This document shows positions 36,527 to 45,461 of a stretch of 64,000 bases of DNA, piece by piece (position 1 is the stretch's first letter; the number at the start of each line of letters is the position of its first letter). The stretch covers positions 118,446-182,445 of the forward strand of contig DATGHU010000005.1 in NCBI GenBank assembly GCA_035307765.1, in the 5' to 3' direction. The position numbers and the translations under genes are program-made. Origin of the DNA: a bacterium. Its GTDB lineage: Bacteria; Sysuimicrobiota; Sysuimicrobiia; Sysuimicrobiales; Segetimicrobiaceae. The notes beneath the pieces are model-generated. The model made no database searches. It saw only the letters and a program-made list of their open reading frames with translations, and was not told the origin of the DNA.

Positions 36527-37306
36527 TTATTCGCCCCGGAACTGAGGCGCTCGCCTATCTCGGAAAGCTTGGATCCCCTCGCGGGCATCGTGGGAGGAGA
36601 GGATGCGCCGGGCCCAGTGCTCTTCCAGTTCCGCGGCCTGATCCACCCCTTCGCGATACTGACACCGTACCCCCTCCTTGATCGCTTGCAGCGCGAGGGG
36701 AGCGCCACTCGCCAGTCGCTCGGCGACCCGCCGAGCCTCGCCATCGACTTGATCATCGGGGACCACCAGGCTCACCAGGCCGAGCTCCGCGGCCCGCTCA
36801 GCGTTGATATCGTCACCCAACAACAGCACATCCAACGCCCGATTGCGCCCAATATAATGGACGAGGCGCACCATACCCAGGCTCCAGGTCGGGATAATCC
36901 CCAGATAGGCGTCCCCCGCTCGGAACTTTGCGCTCGTCCCGGCAAGGCGAATATCGCACGCCCAGGCCAGCCCCGTCCCGCCGCCGATGCACCAGCCTCG
37001 AATGGCGGCTACGATCGGCTTGGGGAATGTCTCGATCTCTTCCACCAGACGGCGACCGGCGTCGCGAAGGCCGCGGCCCCCTTCATCGCGGGGTCGCGAC
37101 TCCTCGTTCAAATCCGCCCCGGCGCAAAACGCGCGAGGTCCCGATCCCGTCAGGATCACTGACCGCGTCTCCGCTCGGCTCCGCACCAGGTCGAAGGCGG
37201 CGTGAAGTTCCCCTAACATCTCCGCCGTTAACAGGTTGAGGGGGGGCCGGCTGAGCGCAATCTGAGAAACCCGCCCACTGTGGGAGAGCACGAGCGTTGT
37301 GAACAT
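36527..37306 (-). CDS. Enoyl-CoA hydratase/isomerase family protein
   Basis: A 259-residue crotonase. The oxyanion-hole segments are visible: FCAGADL (about 59-65) and GGGTGLAWACD (about 107-117); acidic residues at the usual Glu positions are not clearly conserved (IIPTWSLGM region), so hydratase activity is uncertain. Start ATG 37306 has GGGAGGACGG upstream; the frame extends six codons further without support. It acts on CoA thioesters, possibly in branched-chain or fatty acid catabolism with the neighbouring SDRs and amino acid dehydrogenase. Confidence 0.8.
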   Translation of the reverse strand: MFTTLVLSHSGRVSQIALSRPPLNLLTAEMLGELHAAFDLVRSRAETRSVILTGSGPRAFCAGADLNEESRPRDEGGRGLRDAGRRLVEEIETFPKPIVAAIRGWCIGGGTGLAWACDIRLAGTSAKFRAGDAYLGIIPTWSLGMVRLVHYIGRNRALDVLLLGDDINAERAAELGLVSLVVPDDQVDGEARRVAERLASGAPLALQAIKEGVRCQYREGVDQAAELEEHWARRILSSHDAREGIQAFRDRRAPQFRGE

Positions 37307-37449
37307 ACCGTCCTCCCTTGTCATTGTGTCGTCCGCTCAAGATCGTGGGCACCACTCGGTTTGGCGCGCATGGACGGCGGGACCCGATTCGCCATGGCCG
37401 TGAACACACGGTCACCAACACGCCTTTGACGGAAGCGTCGCAGCAAAGC

Positions 37450-38271
37450 CTACCGGTCAGCGGCGTGATTCACCCGCATCAGGTACCGGTACGGATCGCT
37501 GGTCATCACCGCGCCGCCCGAAACGAGGAGCACCGTTCCCGACACCCAGGCCGCTTCATCGGATGCAAGGTAGACAGCGGCGGCGGCAACGTCGGCGGGC
37601 TGACCGACTCGGCGCAGCGGGTAGAATGCCGCACGATCGCGCCGATCCGCGTCCTTGGCGAGCCACGCCGCGGTAAGCGGTGTCTCGACGACCGCGGGCG
37701 CAATCGCGTTCACGCGGATCCGGTGCTGCCCGAGTTCAACGGCCATCGTCTGCGTAATGTTGTTGAGCGCCGCCTTGCAGGCGCCGTAGATGCCCTCGCC
37801 GCCCGGAGCAGCGTAGAGGCTGTCAATCGAGGAGAGAAAGAGAATGACCCCCCCTGAGGCCTGCCGCCGCATCACCCGTGCCGCAGCCTGGGCCCCAAAC
37901 ACCTGCGCCGTGAGGTTCAACCGAAGCATCTGCTCCCACCCCGTCTCGGTCACCTCAAGCCATTCGCTCGTGCTTCCTGGGGCCTCGGTAAAGCCCCCGG
38001 CGTTGTTGACCCAAACATCGATCTTTCCAAGGCGGGCAACCGCGGTCTCGGCCGCGGCGCCCAGCTGGTCTAAAACGGTAACATCCGTAATCTGGATTAC
38101 CGCCCGCCGCCCCCGCGCTTCGATCAGGCGCCCCACCTCCTCGAGGCCATCGCGGCTCCGGGCGGACAGGACAAGATCGGCGCCCTGCTCGGCGAAGGCC
38201 AACGCGATCGCGCGGCCGATTCCCCGGCTCGCCCCCGTCACCACACAGGCCTTGCCCGTCAGCGAAAACAT
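37450..38271 (-). CDS. Short-chain dehydrogenase/reductase
   Basis: A 273-residue classical SDR. NAD(P)-binding TGASRGIG at 13-20, NNAG in the VWVNNAGG segment, and catalytic Ser-Tyr-Lys in LSSID..YGACK. Ribosome binding site GAGGAGGGTGGAGAG precedes the ATG. It is 143 bp upstream of the enoyl-CoA hydratase gene on the same strand. Substrate unknown; a 3-oxoacyl or secondary alcohol is likely. Confidence 0.85.
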   Translation of the reverse strand: MFSLTGKACVVTGASRGIGRAIALAFAEQGADLVLSARSRDGLEEVGRLIEARGRRAVIQITDVTVLDQLGAAAETAVARLGKIDVWVNNAGGFTEAPGSTSEWLEVTETGWEQMLRLNLTAQVFGAQAAARVMRRQASGGVILFLSSIDSLYAAPGGEGIYGACKAALNNITQTMAVELGQHRIRVNAIAPAVVETPLTAAWLAKDADRRDRAAFYPLRRVGQPADVAAAAVYLASDEAAWVSGTVLLVSGGAVMTSDPYRYLMRVNHAADR

Positions 38272-38597
38272 CTCTCCACCCTCCTCGACGTGGTCCGCCG
38301 TCCTTCTGGACGCGGCCGGCGTTCCCCTCGCTCCGGGTTGAGGTCAACGAAGCCAGACACGGCGACCCCCATGGATTGCGGGATGCCGGCATGGCGTCCT
38401 CCCCTTGGTTGTGGCGCCGGGACCGGACCGGCCCAGTCAACCGGCCGGCTCCAACAAGACCCGGCCGATCCCAGAACCCAGCGATTGGGCAGAGGTATCC
38501 GAGCGCAGACGCCCAGGTCAAAGCGAGAGCAAACAAGTGGTTTCCGTTCTTCTACCAGTCGATCTCGGGGCCCTCGGAGGGTGAAGCTATCGGTCGT
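38272..38597. other. Gene-free stretch
   Basis: About 325 bp between the SDR start and the end of the selenoprotein gene, both on the minus strand. It should contain the SDR promoter. No clear terminator or gene was seen. Confidence 0.35.
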
Positions 38598-39332
38598 CTA
38601 GCTGAATGAACGCGCCTCGTCCCCCCGGAGGCGTGCCGCTCGGTGCACGCGCACGGCTGCTCCATAGCCGACGATGAGCGGGTGTGGATGTTCGGCGGCC
38701 GAATTGGCTTGCGGCAAGAACAACGTGGCGAGAAAGAACGGATGGCTCGGGAGCTCCACGATCCGTGCCTCCCCCTCCCCCCCCACCCCGCTGACAATCA
38801 TCCCGCCCGCCTCAAGCTGCCGCCGGTACTCTGGGTTCACGCCGTAGTTGCAGTAATAGGCTTCTATTGACTCCTCCGCCCCGTAGAGAGCGGCGGCGCG
38901 AGAATTCGGGAGGATGGTAACCCGCTGCTTCTGCCCCACGAGCGAACATGCCAGCGGCGTAACGACCAGGCACTTGCCCTCGGGGTCGGTCTCTGCGTGA
39001 TCCGCATCCTCGAGCCCGAGGACGTTGCGCGCGAACTCAACGATCGCGTGCTGAAAACCCCCTCAGGTTCCGACCAGCGGTACGCCACGCTCGCGTGCAT
39101 ATCGAATCGCCCGGAGCGCCCCAACCATGCTGCGGTAGGGGCTGGCCGGAGCGATCCAGAGTCCGTCAAAGCCAGCCAAGCGTGCTGAAGGATCCCGTCC
39201 CACATCGTCGGTGCCGATCCACGCAAAGTCAAGGTCGGCGTGGGTTAGGGCGGCGTTTGTGAATTGATGCGTTTCGTTGCTCGGGCTGTAGTCACCAATG
39301 ACGCAGATTTCCGGACGGACCACAATCGCCAC
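38598..39332 (-). CDS. CTP synthase C-terminal region-related selenoprotein (in-frame TGA = Sec)
   Basis: A 244-residue glutaminase-like protein read through one TGA at 39065-39063 (codon 90). Upstream the frame ends ERGVPLVGT, downstream it continues GGFQHAIVEFARNV with no other stop until 38598. In class I glutamine amidotransferases the nucleophile sits exactly there (GTCGG), so TGA replaces the catalytic cysteine codon. Both halves match a known family annotated as CTP synthase C-terminal region-related (seleno)protein. A hairpin follows the TGA. The start GTG 39332 has no ribosome binding site but a TGATATACT promoter seven bases upstream. The synthetase domain of CTP synthase is absent, so the reaction is unknown. 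A Cys-to-stop mutation or sequencing error is the alternative. Confidence 0.8.
39027..39051 (-). promoter_or_regulatory. Candidate bacterial SECIS hairpin
   Basis: Starting 12 nt after the TGA, an 8-position stem (one A-C mismatch) pairs 39051-39044 with 39034-39027. Inside it two further pairs leave a GTT triloop starting with G, about 22 nt from the TGA. A G-U-containing apical loop 16-37 nt downstream is what bacterial SelB requires. The hairpin is coding, as expected in bacteria. Confidence 0.5.
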
Positions 39333-39338
39333 ACCAGG

Positions 39339-39347
39339 AGTATATCA
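39339..39347 (-). promoter_or_regulatory. Extended -10 promoter of the selenoprotein gene
   Basis: TGA-TATACT on the minus strand is an extended -10 element whose end lies six bases before the GTG start. Transcription would begin at or next to the start codon, giving a leaderless mRNA. No good -35 is present at the usual distance, which extended -10 promoters tolerate. Confidence 0.5.
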
Positions 39348-39467
39348 TAAGCGGATGGGTCGGCTCTTCCCCCCTCGCAGCCTACGCCAAGAGACCCGGT
39401 GGATGGATGACGGACGCGGGCGCATCGAGGATGATTCAGTGTGGGGGCGGAGAGTCACCCGCTGCGC

Positions 39468-40340
39468 TCAATCGAACACGACGGTCTTGTTCCCGTAGCA
39501 GAGGACTCGGCGCTCCAGCCACAGCCGGACGGCCCGCGCCAGCACGAGTCGTTCCAGGTCTCGCCCCTTGCGCTGGAGATCTTCGACCGTGTCGCGGTGG
39601 GTCACACGGACAACGTCCTGCTCGATGATCGGTCCCTCGTCGAGCGCCTCCGTCACGAAGTGGCTCGTGGCTCCGACAAGTTTGACCCCGTGCTCGACGG
39701 CCTGATGGTACGGCCGCGCCCCCGGGAACGCGGGAAGAAAACTGTGATGGATGTTGATGATTCGAAGCGGGTACGCCTGAACGACGCGCGCGCTGAGAAT
39801 CTGCATGTATCGTGCCAGGACGACCAGATCGACACGCTCCGCGGCGAGCATTGTGAGAAGCTTGCCTTCCTGCTCCTCCCGCAACCCAGGGGTGACCGGC
39901 AGGCAAACAAACGGCACGCTAAAGAGCTCCGTCAGTGGCCGCACGGTTTCGTGGTTGCTTGCCACCACGACGATATGACCGCGGAGCTCCCCGGCCCGCG
40001 CGCGGAGCAGGAGGTCGATCAGGCAGTGCTCCAGTTTGGACACGAGAACAGCAAGGCGCGGCAGCGGCTCATGGCCAAACAGCTCAAAGTCCATATTGAG
40101 ATCCGTCATTAGCGGCCCGAGTTGGTCGCGAAGGGCGGTAAAGGCAAGGTCCATCTCATCCATTGCAAATTCGATGCGCTGGAAGAACATACCAGCAAGG
40201 GGATCGATATGCTGGTCGGCGTGCAAGATGTTGGCCCCGTGGCCATAGAGAAACCCGGTGATCGTGGCCACCAATCCCTTACGGTCTGCGCCGCGCGCCA
40301 GCAGCACCGCAGTTCGCCGGGGGGCAGAGCGGGTTACCAT
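39468..40340 (-). CDS. purU: Formyltetrahydrofolate deformylase PurU
   Basis: A 290-residue enzyme that hydrolyses 10-formyl-THF to formate and THF, balancing one-carbon pools. An N-terminal ACT domain (about 10-85, ADRKGLVATITGFLYGHGANI region) senses amino acids in E. coli PurU; the C-terminal formyltransferase-type domain carries NIHHSFLPAFPGA with the catalytic Asn and His and a late Asp in DEGPIIEQD. Start ATG 40340 has GGAGAGG upstream. It stands 135 bp upstream of the selenoprotein gene start. Confidence 0.9.
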   Translation of the reverse strand: MVTRSAPRRTAVLLARGADRKGLVATITGFLYGHGANILHADQHIDPLAGMFFQRIEFAMDEMDLAFTALRDQLGPLMTDLNMDFELFGHEPLPRLAVLVSKLEHCLIDLLLRARAGELRGHIVVVASNHETVRPLTELFSVPFVCLPVTPGLREEQEGKLLTMLAAERVDLVVLARYMQILSARVVQAYPLRIINIHHSFLPAFPGARPYHQAVEHGVKLVGATSHFVTEALDEGPIIEQDVVRVTHRDTVEDLQRKGRDLERLVLARAVRLWLERRVLCYGNKTVVFD

Positions 40341-40500
40341 GAGTCCTCTCCATCTCGTACCCGGGGGCGAAGGGACGGCCACCCCCACAGTTTCAGGATC
40401 GAGCCCGGTCGGCAGCACGCGCCCGTGCGCGAACGGCTCCGCACCACTGGGCGCCTAACCCGACCGGGCCTCGGGCCTGCGCTCGCCGGTGAGGCCGATC

Positions 40501-41262
40501 CTACCACCCGCCGTACGCAACCCAGCCGCCGTCTACCGTCACACATGACCCCGTGATGTAGCTGGCGTCGTCGGACCCGAGGAATGCAGCAACTCTAGCA
40601 ACCTCTTCGGCGGTCCCGAAGCGTCCCGCCGGGGTTCGCCGCTCGATATCGGCGTTCGTGTAGTCCCCGGACCCCTGGTCGCGTTCATCCATCGGCGTCT
40701 TGATGTACGCTGGATCGATGCTCACCACTCGAATCCCATGACGTGCCCACTCTGCAGCAAGCACCTTAGTCAGTCCGATCAGGCCGTGTTTGCTGGCGCA
40801 GTAAGCTGCACGCTTCGGCAGGCCTACCTCTCCCAGAATCGAGGAGATGTTGAGGATGACGCCGCTTCGTTGGGGGATCATCACCCGCGCGGCAGCCTGG
40901 GCACAGAAAAACGCCCCGGTCAAGTTTGTGTCAATCGTGAGCCGCCAACCTTCCTCCGGCAGCGCCTCGGACGGACCGATCATCGACGTGCCGGCATTAT
41001 TGACGAGGACGTCCAAGCGATTCCACCGCTGCTGAGCCGTCGCCATCATGCGGTCCGCGAACGATTGGTCGCGTACGTCGCCCGCGATAGCGACTGCATC
41101 GTGTCCTTCTTCCCGGAGAGCGCGGGCGACCCGTTCTCCCCGATCTTGGGAGCGAGAGTTGACGACGATGCGTGCGCCCTCGCGGGCGAACGCCCAAGCG
41201 ATTGCTTCGCCGATCCCCATGCTTGACCCGGTAATAACCGCGACACGGTCGCGCAGCCGCAT
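40501..41262 (-). CDS. Short-chain dehydrogenase/reductase (FabG-like)
   Basis: A 253-residue classical SDR: TGSSMGIG near 12-19, NNAG in VLVNNAGTS, catalytic Ser in ISSILGE and Tyr-x3-Lys in YCASK. The C-terminal TGSCVTVDGG is typical of the FabG/glucose dehydrogenase group. Start ATG 41262 has AGGAGGAGAGG upstream. It begins 36 nt after the Leu/Val dehydrogenase gene stop and is probably cotranscribed with it. Confidence 0.85.
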   Translation of the reverse strand: MRLRDRVAVITGSSMGIGEAIAWAFAREGARIVVNSRSQDRGERVARALREEGHDAVAIAGDVRDQSFADRMMATAQQRWNRLDVLVNNAGTSMIGPSEALPEEGWRLTIDTNLTGAFFCAQAAARVMIPQRSGVILNISSILGEVGLPKRAAYCASKHGLIGLTKVLAAEWARHGIRVVSIDPAYIKTPMDERDQGSGDYTNADIERRTPAGRFGTAEEVARVAAFLGSDDASYITGSCVTVDGGWVAYGGW

Positions 41263-41298
41263 TCCTCTCCTCCTCATCCGCACTGACTTCCCGGTGGG

Positions 41299-42390
41299 CT
41301 ACATGCGCACCTCGCCGCGAGCCGCCAACAACTTCGCCTTCCGCACCGCCTCAATGCGCCGTTCGGCCAACAGATCGGCCGCCCGGTACGTGGGAATCCG
41401 CTCTTGCCGGGAGACGCGGATGAGGGAGGACATCGTCTCATAGATCCTCGACACGTTTGTCATGGCGCGCTCCCGGTTGAACCCACCGGGGTTGAGCCGA
41501 TCGGTGTCGAAAATCGTACCCCCCGCGTTCACGATGTAGTCGGGGGCGTACAGAATGCCTTTGGTCTCAACTTCCTGGCCGTCGCGTTCTTCTCGCAGTT
41601 GGTTATTGGCCGATCCGCAGATGATCTTGACCTTGAGCTGCGCGAGCGTCTGCGTGTTGATCACTCCGCCCAACGCACACGGGCAGAAGATGTCGGCTTC
41701 CCGGCCGATGATCTCATCTGGGTGGACGGAGGAAACCGAAAACTCGGCCGTGACCGCTTCTACCTTCTCCCGGTCGATATCGGTGACAACCACCCGCGCG
41801 CCTTCCTTGACCAGGAGGGGCACCACCTCCGACCCGACCGCGCCCAATCCCTGGATGGTTACGGTACGTCCCTCGAGGGAATCGCTCTCGTAGACGGCCT
41901 TGGCACACGCTTTCATCCCCTGCACGACCCCAAAGGCTGTGGCCCCTCCGATGGGGCCCGCACCCCCCCAGGAAGCGGGGAGGGTCACGACGTAGGGGGT
42001 TTCCATCCGCATGTACTCCATTTCACGAAGGGTGGTCCCGACATCCTCACCCGTGATGTAGATCCCACCGAGCCGATTGATGAAACGCCCCAACGAGCGA
42101 AATAACATCTCGCTCTTCTCTCGCCGTGGGTCTCCGATGACGACGCACTTTCCCCCCCCCAGATTCACTCCCGCCGCCGCGTATTTGTAAGTCATCCCGC
42201 GCGCCAAGCGGAGGGCGTCCTCAATGGCCTCCATTTCCGATGGAAACGTCCACATGCGCGTTCCACCGGTGGCCGGGCCGAGGGTCGTGTCGTGGATGGC
42301 GATGACGGCCCGCAAACCGACGGCCTTGTCCTGACAGATGAATACGTTCTCGTAATCGTATCGCTCCATGTATGCCAGGATGGAGTCCAT
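41299..42390 (-). CDS. Leucine/valine/phenylalanine dehydrogenase
   Basis: A 363-residue NAD-dependent amino acid dehydrogenase that converts a branched-chain or aromatic amino acid to its 2-oxo acid plus ammonia. Substrate-binding Lys69 (MTYKYA) and catalytic Lys81 (LGGGKCV) are in the N-domain; the NAD motif GLGAVG is at 181-186. GGGAGGGG precedes the ATG. Downstream SDR and crotonase-type genes fit amino acid or acyl-CoA breakdown. A copy of the Lrp-like 15-mer lies about 80 bp upstream. Confidence 0.9.
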   Translation of the reverse strand: MDSILAYMERYDYENVFICQDKAVGLRAVIAIHDTTLGPATGGTRMWTFPSEMEAIEDALRLARGMTYKYAAAGVNLGGGKCVVIGDPRREKSEMLFRSLGRFINRLGGIYITGEDVGTTLREMEYMRMETPYVVTLPASWGGAGPIGGATAFGVVQGMKACAKAVYESDSLEGRTVTIQGLGAVGSEVVPLLVKEGARVVVTDIDREKVEAVTAEFSVSSVHPDEIIGREADIFCPCALGGVINTQTLAQLKVKIICGSANNQLREERDGQEVETKGILYAPDYIVNAGGTIFDTDRLNPGGFNRERAMTNVSRIYETMSSLIRVSRQERIPTYRAADLLAERRIEAVRKAKLLAARGEVRM

Positions 42391-42713
42391 TCAACCCCTC
42401 CCAACCCCGGGGGACGCACCATTCCCCGCCAGAGGCACAGATCACCGGCGGCGCAGAGGGTCGTCCCCGACTGCAGGAAATCTTCGTCAATGATTCCGGG
42501 TCCAAAAAGCCCAATCCTCTCCGTCCGCCGGCGGGCGAAGGAGGAACACTGCCAGCACGGCACCGGGTCGCCGGCGCCTCACCTCACGGCAATCGTTTGA
42601 GCACCCGCCCTCCGTCACATGCGGCCACTCCGGCAAACCGAATTGCCGGGCACCACGACTTCCCGGCCGATTCGGCTCCCGTTTCGAGCAACGATCTCCC
42701 GGGCCGAGCGGAG
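42391..42713. other. Intergenic region with Lrp-like site
   Basis: About 320 bp between two minus-strand genes. It contains CTGCAGGAAATCTTC at 42471-42485, an exact repeat of 13785-13799. It probably carries the promoter of the amino acid dehydrogenase gene. Nothing else identified. Confidence 0.35.
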
Positions 42714-43547
42714 TTAGGAAGAGGGGAATTTGAGGCCGTGGACCCCGCGATAATCCGCGGGGGGCAGGGGTGTCCAACCTGACAGCAGTTCAGCCGCCGG
42801 GCGATATACCTCCACCGCCAGAGGCCGGCAGGTCGAGAGAGGATCACGCCGTTCCGGCCCCCACATCGGTACGGACAAATCTCCGTGCGGGCATGTGGAA
42901 ATCGCACAGAGTAAATCCATCTCCGCGAAAAACTCAAAGAAATCCCCGGTCTTTGCCGGGCTCCCCTTGGCAAAGTACCGCCCGTCGCGCCTCAATCCGG
43001 TGACCATGAAGATGTTCAGCACATCATGCACATCAAATTCGGTGAGGCGATACGGGGCTACGGCGCGCACCAAATTCGAGTGGCAGGAATAGTCAAATTC
43101 TTCCCCGTTCAGCATTTTGTGAACGTAGGGGTCACACCGCGTCCCAAGCAGGTCATGGCATCCCGCCCCGTCCGCGTCGATCCCATAGCCGACAGTATCG
43201 TTTGTGATTGTCAGCATCGGTCGGAGGTACGGGAGACACGACCACAGCCGATCAAATGTCGTGACGTGCGTGCCGTGCAGCTGCCGAGTCCTGGCCGCCC
43301 AGAAGCGCTCGCGCGGATTGTGGCGATTCCAGGCATTAAAATCGGCCACCTGCGGGCCCTCGATCACGACAATGCGGCATAGGTGGCCGCCGGGAACGGT
43401 CCAGGCCTGTCCGGACCGGCGCGGGACAACCATTCGCTCAACGAGGGTGCGTTTGCCGATATCGTGGGCGAGCCTGTTGTAGAACGTTTGGTCGACGTCA
43501 AGCGGTGTTCCCGGGTTGCGATCATAGAGAGCCCTCGGTTCGACCAC
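42714..43547 (-). CDS. DUF1989 (urea carboxylase-associated) protein
   Basis: A 277-residue protein of the DUF1989 family, recognised by QVADFNAWN, GTRCDPY and the HSNLVRAV region. Members are encoded beside urea carboxylase/allophanate hydrolase; some belong to guanidine or carboxyguanidine metabolism. Conserved Cys and His residues suggest a metal site. Start is GTG 43547 with GAGGAGG six bases upstream; a longer frame has no support. Here no urea carboxylase gene is adjacent. It could relate to the arginase-family gene at 25.4 kb. Confidence 0.8.
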   Translation of the reverse strand: MVEPRALYDRNPGTPLDVDQTFYNRLAHDIGKRTLVERMVVPRRSGQAWTVPGGHLCRIVVIEGPQVADFNAWNRHNPRERFWAARTRQLHGTHVTTFDRLWSCLPYLRPMLTITNDTVGYGIDADGAGCHDLLGTRCDPYVHKMLNGEEFDYSCHSNLVRAVAPYRLTEFDVHDVLNIFMVTGLRRDGRYFAKGSPAKTGDFFEFFAEMDLLCAISTCPHGDLSVPMWGPERRDPLSTCRPLAVEVYRPAAELLSGWTPLPPADYRGVHGLKFPSS

Positions 43548-43977
43548 GATGCGCCTCCTCGGAGCGGACCTGGCGGGCTTGCGTACCCGTTGGCATGACG
43601 GGGGTCGACCCTTTTCCACCTGGACGGAAGGCGATCAGATCCGCGGCCCACCCCCCACCCTCCTTTTACCGCCATGAGCCTCGGTCCCTCTCATGCGGCA
43701 CAATTGCGCGTTCGTCATGCGGTGATCGGAGCGGCACCAACAACATGCCTCACGATGCCGACCGCCTATGGGAGCGTGGGGTTTTGATGTTACGCATTTC
43801 ACGTACCGCATTCCCATGGGTGACAAATGGAACGAGCGACAACCAGAACAACAGGCGCAGATCCCCTCGAGATCTTTCCGTCGATACGATACACCCACCT
43901 CACCGCCTTCTGTTCCCTATCGCGCCCGCAGGCGGCTTCTTTGCCGAGAAGTTGGCTGTTTGCCGTTCTCCTTCAGA
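43548..43977. other. Gene-free stretch
   Basis: About 430 bp with lower GC than the flanks. It should hold the DUF1989 gene promoter and the 3' region of the DUF899 gene. No credible frame, repeat or hairpin was found. Confidence 0.35.
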
Positions 43978-44691
43978 TTAGCGCCCGTATTCATCGTGAC
44001 GACGCACCCAGTACGGGCCCCGGCCGCCTTCGTCTCGACCCTTTGGCACTAGGTCAAGGTAGTGATAGTCTACATTGAGCATGTCGATGCCCCGGGCGTA
44101 AGCCGAATACGTGTGGAATACTCCGCCCGTTGCGTCCTTGAAGAACACGCTGACCCCCTCTCGCTCCGATACCCCCGGATCTTGTATCGTGAAGTTGTAA
44201 AAAGCCGCTGCCCTCGCCAACTCCTGCGGCGTGAACGATACGTGGTAGTCGGAATTGAAATCGGTCTCCGCCGACGAGACCCACTTGAAACCCCAGCTCA
44301 TCCGCTTCCGGTACGCCGCCAACGTGCCGTACGATACCCGAGACACCGCAACCATAGTGACATCGCGTTGGTTCAGATGCACAATGACTCCATTGAAGTT
44401 GTCGGCCCAACGCGAACAGTGCGGACATCCTTCCTTCCAATCCGGGGCAAACATGAAGTGGTAGATAACCAGCTGGCTCCTCCCGGCGAAGAGCTCCGAC
44501 AACGTCTCCTTGCCGTTCGGCCCCTCGAAGGAGTACGGTTTGTCGACGCGCTCCCAGGGCAGGTCGCGCCGATCCTGACTCAACTGGTCGCGCAACCGTG
44601 TGAACTCCTTCTCTTTGACCAGAAGCCGCTTACGCGCCTCGATCCACTCGTCCTTGGACACCACAGCATGATGACCTGTCATGTCGACCAT
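43978..44691 (-). CDS. DUF899 thioredoxin-like protein
   Basis: A 237-residue cytosolic protein of the DUF899 group with a thioredoxin-like fold. The Cys89-x2-Cys92 pair sits in KEGCPHCSRW. The later segments YHVSFTPQEL, DPGVSEREGVSVFFKD and YHYLDLVPKGRDE are family hallmarks. Function is unproven; a redox or peroxidase-like role is assumed. GGGGGAGGTACTT precedes the ATG. It is followed by SRPBCC and ArsR genes upstream on the same strand, a frequent association for DUF899. Confidence 0.85.
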   Translation of the reverse strand: MVDMTGHHAVVSKDEWIEARKRLLVKEKEFTRLRDQLSQDRRDLPWERVDKPYSFEGPNGKETLSELFAGRSQLVIYHFMFAPDWKEGCPHCSRWADNFNGVIVHLNQRDVTMVAVSRVSYGTLAAYRKRMSWGFKWVSSAETDFNSDYHVSFTPQELARAAAFYNFTIQDPGVSEREGVSVFFKDATGGVFHTYSAYARGIDMLNVDYHYLDLVPKGRDEGGRGPYWVRRHDEYGR

Positions 44692-44921
44692 AAGTACCTC
44701 CCCCTAGGTACCAACCATGTCTCTTTGTTGGAGTGCAAATCAAGCGGAAATCCACTCATCGTCCTTGCAGTGACTGGATCACCATCTTACCGAAGGAGCT
44801 GAATCATACCGAGTTCCATCCAGCGCGCGGCGTTTTCCCACAAACAACGGGATCGCGGCCTTGCGGTTATGCGCGCCCACGTGACCCGGCTCAGTCCTCG
44901 GCTTTTTCCCGGCCAGCGTCG

Positions 44922-45461
44922 TCAATCGCCTCGAATCGGTGAGCGTCGGGCGAGATAGCGGGCGAGTTTATCCACGATCTGCCCCCATCCTCCCTGGTGA
45001 CGCTTTACCTCATCGGCGTTGGCGAAGCGCTCGTGCGTGAGGACGAGTTCGCACGCACTGCCGCGCTCGAAAAGCTCGACAGTGACGAGCGTCGGTTGGT
45101 TGCCGGTGGTTTTGGAGATCCACGTAAAAGCGAGTTTCGACGGCGGCTCGACCACCAGATATTCCCCCGTATGGTCGATCGCGCGGGTGCCCTTCATGAC
45201 GATCCGATACGTACCCCCGCCACGGGGGTCAAGCTGCGCTTCGGCCGTGACGATTTCTCCGGGGCACATCCACTCGCCAATGCTCTTCGGGTCGATCCAG
45301 GCCGCGAAGACCTCTTCGCAAGACGCCTGAATGACTTTGCGTATTACAAGCCGATCTCGTCGCTCCTCCTCAGCCACCACACGGACCCCCGACGCGAGTG
45401 TGTCCCACCCCTCATCCGGTCTGCGCGCCGCGTCGATCACGTTTTCGCTTGGCAACGACAT
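44922..45461 (-). CDS. SRPBCC/AHSA1-like protein
   Basis: A 179-residue protein with the START/AHSA1-like fold (VIRKVIQASCEEVFAAWIDP, then EWMCPGE, GGTYRIVM, and a C-terminal helix QGGWGQIVDKLARYL). It forms a hydrophobic pocket of unknown ligand. The start ATG at 45461 overlaps the ArsR gene by 50 bp; a shorter start is possible because the first 35 residues are not conserved. Together with the ArsR regulator it makes a typical two-gene unit. Confidence 0.8.
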   Translation of the reverse strand: MSLPSENVIDAARRPDEGWDTLASGVRVVAEEERRDRLVIRKVIQASCEEVFAAWIDPKSIGEWMCPGEIVTAEAQLDPRGGGTYRIVMKGTRAIDHTGEYLVVEPPSKLAFTWISKTTGNQPTLVTVELFERGSACELVLTHERFANADEVKRHQGGWGQIVDKLARYLARRSPIRGD

